The notes under the pieces were generated by a model. That model saw only the letters and a list, made by a program, of their open reading frames with translations. It was not told where the DNA came from and made no database searches. Below, piece after piece: positions 12,701 to 24,080 of a stretch of 64,000 bases of DNA; the stretch's first letter is position 1, and every line of letters begins with the position of its first letter. The stretch covers positions 3,435,745-3,499,744 of the forward strand of contig VZDJ01000033.1 of NCBI GenBank assembly GCA_008694505.1, in the 5' to 3' direction. Source of the DNA: Cyanoderma ruficeps (taxonomy: Eukaryota; Chordata; Aves; Passeriformes; Timaliidae). The translations under genes were made by a program, and so were the position numbers.

Positions 12701-14880
12701 CACACCTGGACACACACTCATGGCATTGCAGGCACCTGCATGTGTTCTCCCCACAGCGTGACAAGCAGCCATGGGACTGGTGCTGCTCCAGGAGGGATAT
12801 AATCACAAGAGGAGAGGGGGAAAAACAAAAAAAAAAACCCAAAAATGTCATGGATGTGAACTGACTTGACACAAGTTAACATGAATATCACTAGTTTAGT
12901 ATGTTTTTGTTGGTCCTTCTGTGTACTACGTACCATTTCTTAAAACAGGGAAACACAAGCTTCACCTTTGTTTTACTGCCGTCCAAGAGAGAGAATTATT
13001 GTGATTGTTGACAAGGGGTACGAAGCAGGAGAAGTAGGGAATTGCCACGAGGATTTCTATAAATAGAACTTTGCTATAGCAATGCTTTTAGTGGAGGGTG
13101 TTCTTGCAGACAGGCTTGCAATGAAGAGTGAGCAGATTTATTGTGCAGGACTGTCAGGCTTTCTCTGAAAGATTTGTTGATGCTGTGCCAGTATGTTCAG
13201 TTTAATTCTGTGCTTCTGTCTAAGAATTCCCCCTCCATGTTTTTTGCCTAAAATATTCTTTATTTTGCTCTGTAGTCTGAACAAAGAAACACAATATTCT
13301 AATTTTAGAGAGCTTTGATATAATTATTTAATGTACAATTATTTAATGATATAATTATTTCAGTCAATGTAATTGACTGAAACAATAATGAATCCTTCAT
13401 TATCGTGTGTAATTTCAGACTTATTTCTGAGAGGTTTCTTTTCCTCTCCTTCCCCACAGACACTCATTTCTAATTTCTCTGGATATGTTCTTTCCCTAGG
13501 AGGCAGCTGGACAATGCTCCTTGCTGCCAGAGTCAGTGGAAATGTTCATGTGAGTCAGCCTCGTTGGCTTTTGGCACTCACTCAAAAGCAGATATCAAAC
13601 AGAAGTAGAGAATTTAATTTTATTAGGTTTGTTCTTTCCTAAATTGTTTCTGTATTGGTCCCTGAATCTTTCTGAATTTAATGATCATGTTTTAATGTTC
13701 TTTGGTCAGAAAGAACTCAAGTCTAGACATACTCGTGCTGCTGTTTCTTTCTTTTTCCCCAGAGGAAATAGGAGGCTGAAAGTCAGCTCTGGACGGTGGG
13801 AGGCTGGGCAGAATCTGCATGTTCACCTCTCCATCAGCCTCATCCCAGCAGTCAGAGCTAAGCAGAACTTAGAGAGCAGAATCTCACTGCTGTCACCTGG
13901 ATTCTTCCCAGAATCATCCCTGAGGAGCAACTCCTTTCCCCATTTTAATCATAAAATGGTTCATTACTGTGTCCGCTATGTTAGTGGCAATTGCTGAGGC
14001 CATTTGTGTTCAGAAGAGTTTCCTATCCCGAGCTGTCTCTGGTCACCAGGCATATCAAGACAATTGCATTAAAAATTGGGATGGATGGCAGCTGTGCAAA
14101 TATTCCTTGAAAAAATGTTATTTTATGGCTCAGCTATAAATCTCCCAAACATCCTGATACACTCCTCTTGAGGAGATAGAGAGATCCTGCACTTGATGGC
14201 TAGAACTTATGGGTCACTGTTGCTGCCTTTCCCCTGGTGGAAGAAAAACCTGATAGAATGGGCAGGTTCACTGGTGCTGGTGACTATTCCATGGCCAGGC
14301 TCTTGCTGAGGGTCAGAGCAAGGAGCCCTCCAATGGCATCACCAAGACCTGTGTGAGAAGTGACACTAGAGTGTCAAATTCAGAGATGTCCATAAATAGG
14401 AAAATGGATGCACAGGGCACCACCCTTTTTAGGAAAGTATTTCTTTATGTTCAGCAACAGCATTTTCATTTCCTTAATTTTTTTTTTCCATCTAGCTTGT
14501 TTCTAAAAGCCTGAATAGATGTGAGTGGCTGCAAGGCTGGCTGCATTAGGCTGATGGTCGTGGGAGGAGGCAGCTGTGTGCTAGCTCAGGGTTTAGGGGA
14601 GGAAATCCCAAGTTCATCCCAGAGCAGACACTCCTGTCAGTCATAACGCATGGCTGAGCAGGAGGAACCTTCCCTCCTGCCTCCTGCTGCAAACACCACA
14701 CAGGGGCCCATTGTTGCTGGAGCTGGGATCAGAGCAGGCATGCTACACTGGCGTGTTTGATCCACAGGAGCTGCAGGTATTGATCACAGCAGCCTCACCC
14801 AGGAGTGGCTGATGGATGGACACCTGGGTAACACGTAAAAGGAGGCTGCTGGTTGGAATTGGAAGCGTCTTTGGATCAGA
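9741..14880. other. Noncoding DNA with one small tandem duplication
   Basis: No coding region is supported. The largest frames (129 codons at 9226-9615 crossing the microsatellite, 122 codons at 13629-13997) have no recognisable domain. The only structured item noted is the 32-bp duplication at 11575-11638, listed separately. Confidence 0.55.
11575..11638. repeat. Perfect 32-bp tandem duplication
   Basis: Two identical adjacent 32-bp units (11575-11606 and 11607-11638) start with TCAGGAGGGATGCACAGG. Absence of any mismatch implies a recent duplication or an assembly artefact. Function unknown. Confidence 0.95.
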
Positions 14881-15070
14881 TTTATAGGTCTGAGCTCATT
14901 ACAGTTTCTCAGGCCTATGATAAGATGTCACAATTATAATTGTATTTGACAGATCATCAAAAGGGACAGAGGCTGCTCCTTGCCCTAATGTTGACTTGCC
15001 TTGACAGTCCAGTGGCCCATTACATCTGACCTGTAATCTCTGCAGAGTTACAGCATTAAGTGGGATCAAA
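14880..15070. promoter_or_regulatory. Candidate noncoding element with 14-bp palindrome
   Basis: Contains the perfect palindrome ACAATTATAATTGT at 14930-14943, flanked by TGACAG/GTCA-type motifs (TTTGACAG at 14946, CTTGACAG at 15001) resembling MEIS/TGIF sites. The motif match is seen; a regulatory role is inference. Confidence 0.25.
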
Positions 15071-18000
15071 TCCAGTCAAACCTTCTCAAGGCTGCTCCAG
15101 GGATGTACAGGAGTGTCTCAAGAGAGGACAGTCTGTCTCTCCTTGAGTTACCATTGCAGGAAGATGCTGACAGCAGCACTGTGTGGTGCTTTGCAATTAG
15201 AAGCTCCTTTAGTTAGAGCCATGTCTCAGCTCTAAGCACTTCTGACTGTGAAAGACTTTGACTTTTCTACTGTAGTCTGTCAAAAACAAAGAGTGGGTGT
15301 ATGTACAGATGGAAAATATGGTTGTAACACTGTTTTTGTCTGCCTGTTGGGGGCTGTAGTAGGAGACTTTAAATAAAATCATCTTCCACCTGCAGGAAGG
15401 AGGGATGGGATGTCTTAATCCAGGTAAGCTTCCTTTTTCAGGTTGCTCTGTATTTCAGGAGGCAAAGAGACTCCTTTTTCTCAGAGCTTTCAATGCTCTG
15501 CAAGAGACAGCATTAGAGTTGCCATCTACACTACAGCAGGTCCATTATCACAGCTATATTTCCTCTCCCTCGTCTTTTTTTAGGAATACCATCTGTTTAG
15601 TCATTAGCCCCATCAGCTCTCATTAATTGAGTCATGTCTCATTTAGGTTTCTCTATTAGCTTCTCATTGTTCCCTAGACAAGGCTCTTTTTCCATATGCC
15701 TTGCTTCCTGTTGAGCTCTGTCCAAAGTCAGGTGTCAGCTGGGGAGCAAGGATGGGATCCAAAGCCAGGCTGTCTTTCAAAGCCTCATGCCAAACTGCCA
15801 GCCTGTTTCTTCAGGGCACTGAGTGCCAACTTGTCTGTGCTGGCCCAGCTTTGGAGAGTCATGGGGAATATGGAACAGCCCTGGATAAAGAGAGAGAGCC
15901 TTCTGTCTCCTTTCCCCTTTGATTTCTCTGCTTTTCATCATCTCTGCTGCAGCTAATAGGGTTTTTTCCTCCCTCCCAATGGCACAGTGGGTGCATCTAA
16001 GTATCAAAACCCTGATGCAGAGCAGATATTAAGAACAGATCACCTAGAAGGAAATGATGGGTTGCATTTCAATTAGCACACTCTGCTTACACAGAATTAG
16101 TCCTGTCACAGAACTTTATCAAGAAAGCCCTTCAGAAAAACAAGGAGGAAAAAGGAGCCCTCCTGTGTAGTTGGATTTCAGCACTGAAGGCTGAGGGTTT
16201 GTTATAAAACCTTTTGTTTAACTGAGTTGTTACAGGCTTATGGTTTTTTACCATCAGTTTTATCGAGCTTGCTGATTTTTATTGTTTGAAGGGTGGAAAG
16301 ATTAGTCACAGCAAAGCCCTTTGAATGATTCCTTATCCTTAAAAGAGCCCAGCTGGAGTGGGAGAATGTGTTATGAACTACCCAGTTCACTGTGGAATGG
16401 ATTATTGTTGAGACTACAAAATGTAGGTGTGAGTTTGCAAAAGATGCAGGACAGCATGGTTTAGGAAGGTGTTGAAGCATGCAAGGCTTCTCAGAGTGAT
16501 GTACCAAGAAATAAATTAGAAAAAATTGTGAGTCCACAGTTCTCTTGAGTGACCTGCCAGGCTTGTATGCTCTGGGCCCTTCAGACCATATACAAGTCCT
16601 AAACGTTTTAAGCACTTTGCCAAAAGAGCGAGAACAGAACATGAAGCTGCTGAAAGAAAAGTGTTTATTTTTGCAGACATTTAGATGAAGACCTGTCATG
16701 TCTGTGTGGCTTTCCCAACCTGCTTAGCTATCAGATAATTAAACATGAACAACAAATTCTTCCCCTGCTCCCATTGTTACATCTGCTTTCATTTTCATTT
16801 TGCTGCCATGAGGTGCCTACAGTGTCTTCCTAGGGCTTCTCTTTACACCTATCAAGTGAAGGACACACCTTTCTCCAAAGCTGTGGCTCCATGGAGACGT
16901 CATATGTGCCACATCTCCTGGGAAGAGTGTCATGATGAACCTTCCTCAGTGGGCAAAATCCTAGAAAATTCTTGACTCTGGAAGGAAATGATGCACAGAC
17001 TCCAAATCAGGTGTTAGATAGAGGTGATGCTGAGCAAAACTTGCCACAGCAGACCTAAGTTATCTGTGCCTTTCAGTTTCACCTGCCCTTCCAGAAATGC
17101 AGGGTTTGCTTTGACCTGTTTTACCATGCATCTGAAGCCAAAGCTGGAGGAAGATTTACTAAGACTTAAGAGGACATAACTCCTTGGCCATCTGTTCTAC
17201 TGTACAGCCGTGGGGCCTGGTGAGTGCATGGCAGGGCTGGACAAGTTACTTCTCCTTTCTGCATGACTATTCGTAATTTCCACTGCCATTTCCTTTCTAT
17301 TGCTGCTCTAATTAACCTCTTCTTAATGCGAAGCAGCCACAGACTATGACATACTGTACGTTGCCTATGTTTTATTGCCTGTCTTGTCCTTCTCCAGCCC
17401 TTTTTGATTCCAAGGGAAAATAAAACACTGCAAGACAATTTTCTTCCACCAGAAATTGCATATATTATCCACATAAGAAAAAATGTATGGTTTGCTAGCT
17501 CCCTGTAACAGCTTGAATATTTTATTATAAATGCATTTAAAAAATAAGCTTCATCATTCAAATGGCTTAAACGCTAAGTAAGAACAAAAAAGTTGAAGTT
17601 CGTAAGATAAAACATAATTACATCAAAATGGAAAATTAAAAGAAAAAACTGGCAACCAGTTCTTTCTTAAATGCTATGACTACGATGTTTCATGTCTTTA
17701 TTCACTCCTTTTCATATCCTTGCAAAGACTAAACAAAATACTCTTTCTAAACCAAGGTGTGGCAAGATAAAGCTTCAAAGGTATTGATTTCTTTATAGGG
17801 GAAGCTTGAGCTGGTTCCTAACAAGCCATCCAGCTTCAGACTTAATTGTAAGGATTCTGGTGTGCCAAGGTGTCCGTAACTCTCCATATCTACTTGTCAT
17901 TTTTCAAATCAGAAGAATGCGTCAGTAGGACGAAAAGGCTGAAGTCAAGTGGGGCAGCACCTGTGATTGTTCTGTCTGGGAGAAGGAAAGAGCTGAGGGA

Positions 18001-18089
18001 TCACCAGCCCTTCCATGGAGGCACCTGCCCTGCTGGGATGTGCAGTGATCAGGGCTTGTGTAATCAGCTGGCATTAGTTAACCCTTCCA
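15071..18089. other. Noncoding DNA, no recognisable gene
   Basis: A 153-codon minus-strand frame at 16238-16699 is the longest here. It lacks a recognisable domain, signal peptide or compositional signal of coding. A pair of splice-like sites encloses 28 nt at 15396-15423 (acceptor CTGCAG, donor CCAG/GTAAGC), too short and too common a pattern to call an exon. Confidence 0.5.
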
Positions 18090-18195
18090 CAGAGCACAGA
18101 AACAGAGTTGTTAGGGTTGGAAAAGGCCTCTGAGGAGACCTTGTTCTTCCCCAGGCTAAAGCACAGGGACAAGCAGGGTTATCCCAGAGCCAACA
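18090..18195 (-). mobile_element. Old, degraded CR1 LINE 3' tail
   Basis: The segment around 18097-18134, with TTAGGGTTGGAAAAGGCCTC followed by TGAGGAG, matches the CR1 3' untranslated tail as seen in the better-preserved copy at 62302-62360, where the same block follows CACAGAAT octamers. Here the octamers are eroded (CACAGAAACAGAG). CR1 is the dominant LINE of birds and other sauropsids. The copy is 5'-truncated to about 100 bp and non-functional. The right boundary is uncertain. Confidence 0.65.
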
Positions 18196-21100
18196 AGCTT
18201 GTGCTCCTTAGGAGGTTTCAAATCAGCTTGTCATAGTGAGCCAAATACAGACATTTTTCTGATTATCATCTGAGTGAGAGAATGAGTGGGGATAGTTGTT
18301 TGCCTGTAAGTATCGTTCCTAGGAGCTGAGAGGCTTAGTGGATTAATCTTGCTTCTGGGATGTGGATCAGGCTGAAGTGCAGGGCAGGATGATTATTAAG
18401 ACTGAAATTCTCTGTCAATTTGTTGGCAGAGATAGTTTCTCTGCATCAGGATGATGGTGGCAGGAGTGTCTCATCTCGGAGGCAGCGCGGGGAAGGGCAT
18501 ATCTGAGCTGAGCCTGGGAACAGCAGGCAGCTTTCTGCAGGGGAGGGAGGCTAGGTTTGCCACACTGCATTTCTGTAAGTCTTTGTGCTGTAAGAATTAC
18601 TTTCTTTTTCCTGCAGAGTTTTTCTGTGAGAGCTACGAGCATGGCAGAGGGCAGCATTCCTCGGTGGCCTGTTTCTGCTGCTGTTTGGGGGCCTGAACAG
18701 TCCTTTCTCTGTCCCACCAAGGCTGGAGGTGCTTCTTTGTTTTTCCCTCAAAGATCAGAATGTCTTTTTCTGTCCCATTCAGAGTCAGAGTGGTGGTTGC
18801 ACTCAAGCTGTGCTGAATGCTGCCTTGGTGCCATGCAGTTTCCCAGCAAGGAATGCTGCTTTGGAGGCTTCCTTCTTTCCCAGTCATTGCCTCCAGCTCC
18901 TCATTCTCACTGAGGAATAATGGTCTGGTCTGGAGCATTCGTTGTACATTCCTAATGTCACAAATGCAGAGAGCACATGACTTTTTCTTTTTTCCCATAT
19001 TCATTTTGCAGTGTGGGAGGTTCTGAGCTGAGATGTGAGGGTACATGAGCTGTGTGTCTTCAACATTGGCTCCAGTTCTCCACTGCAGTGCTGCACAGGA
19101 GCCCAGGGAGCAGAAGACTCTCACTGTGCTGGGAGCTGGACAACCACAGCAGAAAGACAATCCAGTATTTTTGGTCTGTCAGAGTTTCTACTCTAAGATC
19201 AGCAGCTGCAGTTGCATGCAGGGGCACAAGGACCCAATAGCAGTCAGTATTATATTTTTGTGATTTTTCAATCTGAAGGCTGGTAAAAATGGAAGACAGC
19301 AAAACTGGTACCTCTTTTGTTCTGTAACATTTAAACAGTGCCCTTTTGATTTTGTTTATTTCGTGTTGTAGTGTATATTAATTTAGTTTTGAAGTAAGCT
19401 GTATGTTGTGTCCTCGTTCAGAAATGAGCCTGTATCTGAAATACTCTTAAGGAATGTGAATTTGCACTGGATTCTACAGTAGAAAGAGTGGCAGGTTCCA
19501 GCTTTGACAGTCACAGGAGCTTGTAGGCAGGTGTGTTTGCAGCCTGAGGCAGAAAATAGCTTTGTGAATGCAAGTTTTTGTCATTATATTTGTGTTAAAT
19601 GTAGCCCCAGGAACTAGTTTCTGGAAAGGTCTTCTCCAAATGTGGCCTGTCTGAGCATGCTTGTCTTCTCTCTTAGGATGTTTTGTACTCAGGCTTCTCC
19701 TTTGGGCCAATCCAAGTTTAGATGTCAAAGCACATGGACAATTGATTCCAAATGTCTAGAGACATTTCCTTCCTGCCTGCATACTTTATTTTAATTTTCG
19801 TGCAAGTTTTGTTTTTAAAAGATTGAAAACAGATAACAACAGCCATGTTTTTGGCCATTCTCTTAATCTGCAGTTCATTTTTTTCCATTGGGCATTGTGG
19901 GAAAGAGATGTGTGTGCCTGACCTTGGATCAGTCCTTCCTACAAAGCTTTCGAGTCAGGAGGCTTAATCCTCCTTTTCATGCCTCACCTCTGCACAATCG
20001 GGGCCAACCTTTGAGCAGAGCATAATTATGTAGTGTGGTAGGCTGGGCAGATGGCAGGGGAAAATGCATGTGAGGTATTCTGGTACTTCTGGGGAACAAC
20101 CCCCGTCAGTTAAAAGATGATTGTTATAATTTGAGCCGTGCCTTCAGAGTTTAGAAGGGACACTAGCTGGGTGTGTGTCCGTGCCTCAAGGCTTTCCCCA
20201 GTCTCAGTTGCCTTTTAAAAGACACTTTTTGAAAACTCTCTGGCACCAGAGCTTGGAAATGGCCAGATGGACCTGAAAGGGTCAAGTCAGGGCCTTGCCT
20301 GCAGCTCTAGGGCATCCTGCTCAGGCTGTGGCTTGTGTTTCTGGGTGAACTGACAGGTTTTTAATCCAAGCTACTTCTGTTTTAATGCCCAGTTAAAGAC
20401 TGGAGACACGTGCAGAATGGAGGTGAGTAACCCCTCAGGAGCACATCCCTGTGCCAGAGCTGGGGCTGAGGCTGTCTGTGCCCTGTCCCCCCTCTGTGCC
20501 TCTCACAGCACTCCCAGCTCAAGGAGGGTCTCCAGCACTCACACCCTGCTCCAGGACAGCCTCATCCCTGTCACACCAGCTGCAGGCAGATCAGAAACAC
20601 ACACTTCAACAGGGAGTGCTGGGAAAGGGAGCCAGCTCTTCAACCACTGCTCACTCAGGTGTGTGAACTGTTTCCATGCAGAAAAAGCCAGCCACAAACC
20701 AGGGACGGTGATGCAGCTCAAGGTGCAAGATTCATGCCTGCTCATGCCCTTGAAGAGAATGCACTGCCCCACTATAAATTTTGATTAAGCCCTGCTGAGG
20801 CAAAGAGCTGTTGAAACATATATCAGTATGCTGTAACCTGACAATCCCCCGGGGGCAGAGTGTTGTACCTGAAGCACAGCATGATTAAAATATTAGGCTG
20901 ACACATGTGTAATATCTGAAAAGTTTTCTGCCACAGCCATTAAGCCCCTTAACGCTGTGCTTTGGAATGTGGCCATGAGCCATAAAAACGTCTGAGCAGA
21001 CAGGAGGGTTGGTAGTGTCATAAATAATGGTGGCACAGCTCTCCAAACATGCATGAGCACAGAGAGAAAAGGAGGAATAAGGAGCAGAACAGGATGACAC

Positions 21101-22785
21101 AGTGAGGTTTATTAACCTTAGCAGATGTAAGATTTAAGATTGGGAATTTTCTGACAAAAAGCAAACAAAATACTGTAAGTTCTCCTGAAGTAAAAAAAGG
21201 GCGGACTCTGATTAGTGCTTGGAATGTCAGTAGCTGACATTTATTTTTAGCTGCAACTATTGTAAAAGATACAAAAAGAATTGAGCTGTGCTAGTTTAGT
21301 TTAGTTTGACACGCCATACTGTCACTCTGCCTGATCTACAGTGTGTGCTAGGCAAAGGAAATTCAGATTCCAGGAACCGTGACTTCAGTGGAGGTTAATG
21401 TTTCTTTCCTGTGTGGTGAAGGAGATGCAATGAAACACTGCCATTTCCCACAGAAGCTGCCAGTGGCAGCATTTAGGGGATGTTGTGTGAGAAAGAAAGC
21501 CTTTTCCCAGACTATTGCCTTTCACAAAGTCACTTTGTGACCAGCAGAACCGATGAACCCCAGTTTCTTTAAGAGTTGTGGCCTATGGATTGATTTCTCA
21601 GTGTGGTAAGATTTGGAAAGCTGATCTTGCCCAAGAGCTGAGATGAAATCATCACCTCACCTCCTCTGGAGGTTGCTCTCTGTGTTGCACTTGGGGCTGT
21701 GTCCAACTTCCCAAGTATCTGGTGGTTCCTTCATGGCTGCTTCAGTTTGCAGGGTTGTAAACAGCCATCCACAGACACAGAGAGGTTTGGACTTTGTACT
21801 TATTCTTGTTTATTCAATGTGACCTCAATCTCTCTGTATCTTCCTGTGCTCTGTTACACATATGGATGCAGCTTGGAGACCAATATCTCACTGACAGAGC
21901 CAGCCTGCACTAATTTAAGCCATTTATATAAAACAATGTGATGGGATAGTTCGTGAAATCCCTTGCCCCAATACTGCTACTTCACATGCTTGAAAATACT
22001 TTGACTGCCCTGAATGATATGAAAAATGATGTTGACATTTAGCAACAAATCGTTATATTCTCTTCTGCACACAGGGATGGAGCCAGAGCCAACCTGCAGA
22101 GCCAGGAAGGCTGGTACAAAATCCAGAGAGCTTTTTGTAATGCCAGTAAAGGTTGTAGACCCTTTAGCAGGGTTTTGGATGCTTTATAAGGAAGTCACTC
22201 TTATACATTATAAATTGAAACCTTTAGGAGAAGTAGGTCAGAGAGAGTTAGAAGTGGTCACAGGGGAGATGTTTTAGTGAACTCTTCACCTCCAGATAAA
22301 CTGGTTTAAGCACATGCTACACAATCAGGCAGGGGTGAACTTCACAGAACCACAACACCGGGCTAAAGGCAGGTCTGATCCTTCCGAAGGCAAGGTAATA
22401 ACGTTAGGAATGTCCCTTTGTTGTACCTCATGCACCAGCACTTTAGTCTTTCAGATGGCAAGAGAGGATGTTTCTCTGACACAGAAATCTTTTTGGGGAA
22501 GGCAGTTGTCAGCTGCACCCATAATAATGAGACTCTTCCTGCCTGAGTGACTTATTTTCTTAAACTTAGGTTTTAGTTATTTGTAACAGGCGAACCAATG
22601 GTTAATGTTACTTAAATTTTGAGAACTTCAACATTTTTGGTCTTAAGTTTCCTTTCTTTCCACAAAGTTTATGAATACAGTGCTGCGTGTATTGCTTGAT
22701 GCAGAGTTTCAAATACATTATTAGTTATTCAATTGCTGTATTTTCTGCAGAGATTATTTTATTCTTCTGGTCCCTTGAGAAGGCT
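18196..22785. other. Noncoding DNA, no recognisable gene
   Basis: The 175-codon minus-strand frame at 18633-19160 is one of the longest in the window. It overlaps several plus-strand frames of similar length and has no recognisable domain or homopolymeric bias. I regard it as chance but would test it first if transcript data existed. A 123-codon plus-strand frame at 20417-20788 is also unrecognised. Confidence 0.5.
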
Positions 22786-23212
22786 GACCTGAAACAGAGA
22801 CTGGACAGAGCTAGAGAATAAAGTAGGTATTTATTAAAAGGAATTAAAGGATACACCTTGTTCAGGACAGGGCCTGGCCAGGGCTACACCCAAGGTGGAC
22901 CCAAAATGGTCACAAAATGCCAAACCAGTCACGAGGTCCTACCTTTTTATAAGTTTAGGTCCATTTGCACATTGGGGTTTAATTGTTCAATTACAGCTTC
23001 AGGTTGTGAGGTCTCATCCTTCTTGTTCCTCCCTCCAGCCACCCTTGTTTGTGCTTTTGGGCCTGAAAGTTGTCCTCGGTCTTCGGCAGGAAAAGGATTT
23101 GTGTTGTCTCCCTACTCTGTGAAGAGAGCTACTGGTATTTAATATGAGGTTCAGAATTACACACCTAGGCAGCACAGAATTTGAAAAACAAGAAAGCTAA
23201 AACTTAAGGCAT
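22786..23212 (-). mobile_element. Solo LTR of an avian endogenous retrovirus, minus orientation
   Basis: Read on the minus strand the element has a canonical TATA box, TATAAAAAGG (22951-22942), and about 110 bp downstream a polyadenylation signal AATAAA (22835-22830). This is the U3-R-U5 order of an LTR of about 430 bp. The overall sequence (CCAGGGCTACACCCAAGG, then AATGGTCACAAAATG) is one I recognise as an LTR of passerine genomes, from memory only. No gag, pol or env lies beside it, so it is a recombined solo LTR. End coordinates are estimates, and I could not find a matching target duplication. Confidence 0.6.
22942..22951 (-). promoter_or_regulatory. LTR TATA box
   Basis: TATAAAAAGG on the minus strand, ideally placed before the AATAAA at 22830-22835. 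Transcription from it would run toward lower coordinates. Confidence 0.5.
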
Positions 23213-23241
23213 CACTTCTTCAAAATATTTATTTTCACTGT

Positions 23242-23290
23242 GCCTGGCTCCTTGCCAGGCTCCTTGCGCTTTCCTTGGCGCAGGCCAAGG
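23242..23290. repeat. Nested inverted and direct repeats
   Basis: GCCTGGC (23242-23248) pairs with GCCAGGC (23254-23260) around a 5-nt loop. CCTTGG (23273-23278) pairs with CCAAGG (23285-23290) around 6 nt. GGCTCCTTGC also occurs twice in tandem (23246-23255 and 23258-23267). It can form two adjacent hairpins. Function unknown. Confidence 0.8.
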
Positions 23291-23429
23291 TGCAGTTTGA
23301 GAGGCTGGGTAACAGTGTAGTGTCAGATTAAAGTGTCCCCATTAAAGTGTACATTGGGAACCATTTTGGAATTTGTAGGTTCGAAGTGCCAGCAGACAAA
23401 GGCCAAGTGACAAAGAAGAGTGAGGCTGG

Positions 23430-23720
23430 GCTTTGGAGAGATTACGAACTTTTCTGCATGGCAACATTGATGAAAGGCGCCTGCCCACATCCCCGTTCCT
23501 GAGGGGGAGCAAACAAAGCCGCGCTTTTTAGCTCTGTCTCTGGGATGGAAATGGACATCAGAGGCCGCATGTAAAATAACCAAACCTGTATACAATTGCA
23601 AACTTGGATAATCTCTTTAGGCTGCTTTCCTCCAGTAAGCGCCGGCGCTGTGAATCACCATTGAGAGCCTCAGAAAGCACCCCCGGAGCTGTGCTGCGGG
23701 AAACTCGCTCCTCCTGACTT
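23430..23720. promoter_or_regulatory. Candidate conserved noncoding element, CpG-containing
   Basis: Complex sequence with more CpG than its surroundings, an AACAAAG SOX/TCF-like motif (near 23511) and a perfect 12-bp palindrome AGCGCCGGCGCT at 23638-23649. No open frame of note crosses it. Texture suggests a conserved regulatory element; this is inference. Confidence 0.3.
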
Positions 23721-23929
23721 CCAGGCTGCATTTCTTTTTTTGTTTTTATTCTTTTCTCCCCATGCCTCCCGTCTTTGCCTCTTTTCTCTATTTTTGTCCG
23801 TGCAAACATTATAAAAGGCCTAAAAGTGGATAAGTGTCTGCTTCTAGTGTATTTAAGAGGGAGTACCATGCAGAGAATCCCCCAAGACAGCTGCTTTGGT
23901 TCCAGGCCAAGCCAGCATTAGTGCTACAG

Positions 23930-24080
23930 GGATTTAATTATCATATATTAATATACAAACATAGAATATATGATGCATTTATCTGTTGAAACGGACTTCA
24001 ACTTTGTTTATAATTATTGTTCTTTGCATTCTTACACTTCCACCCGAGAATCTCAGTATACTTTGTCTGCCTTTAGGTAT
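23930..24080. promoter_or_regulatory. Candidate AT-rich conserved noncoding element
   Basis: About 150 bp dense in TTAAT, ATTA and ATATTAAT cores with ATGATGCATTTATC and TTTGTTTATAATTATTG (FOX/homeodomain-like). It is flanked by less AT-rich DNA. Conservation cannot be measured here. Confidence 0.3.

Noticed and set aside
15396..15423. 28-nt exon between CTGCAG and GTAAGC
   Set aside because: Very short, with a poor pyrimidine tract and several competing AGs just downstream.
16238..16699. 153-codon minus-strand open frame as a gene
   Set aside because: No family match, and typical of chance frames in a 64-kb six-frame scan.
18633..19160. 175-codon minus-strand open frame as a gene
   Set aside because: No recognisable domain. 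It overlaps several antisense frames of similar length, and there is no start context, splice context or compositional support.
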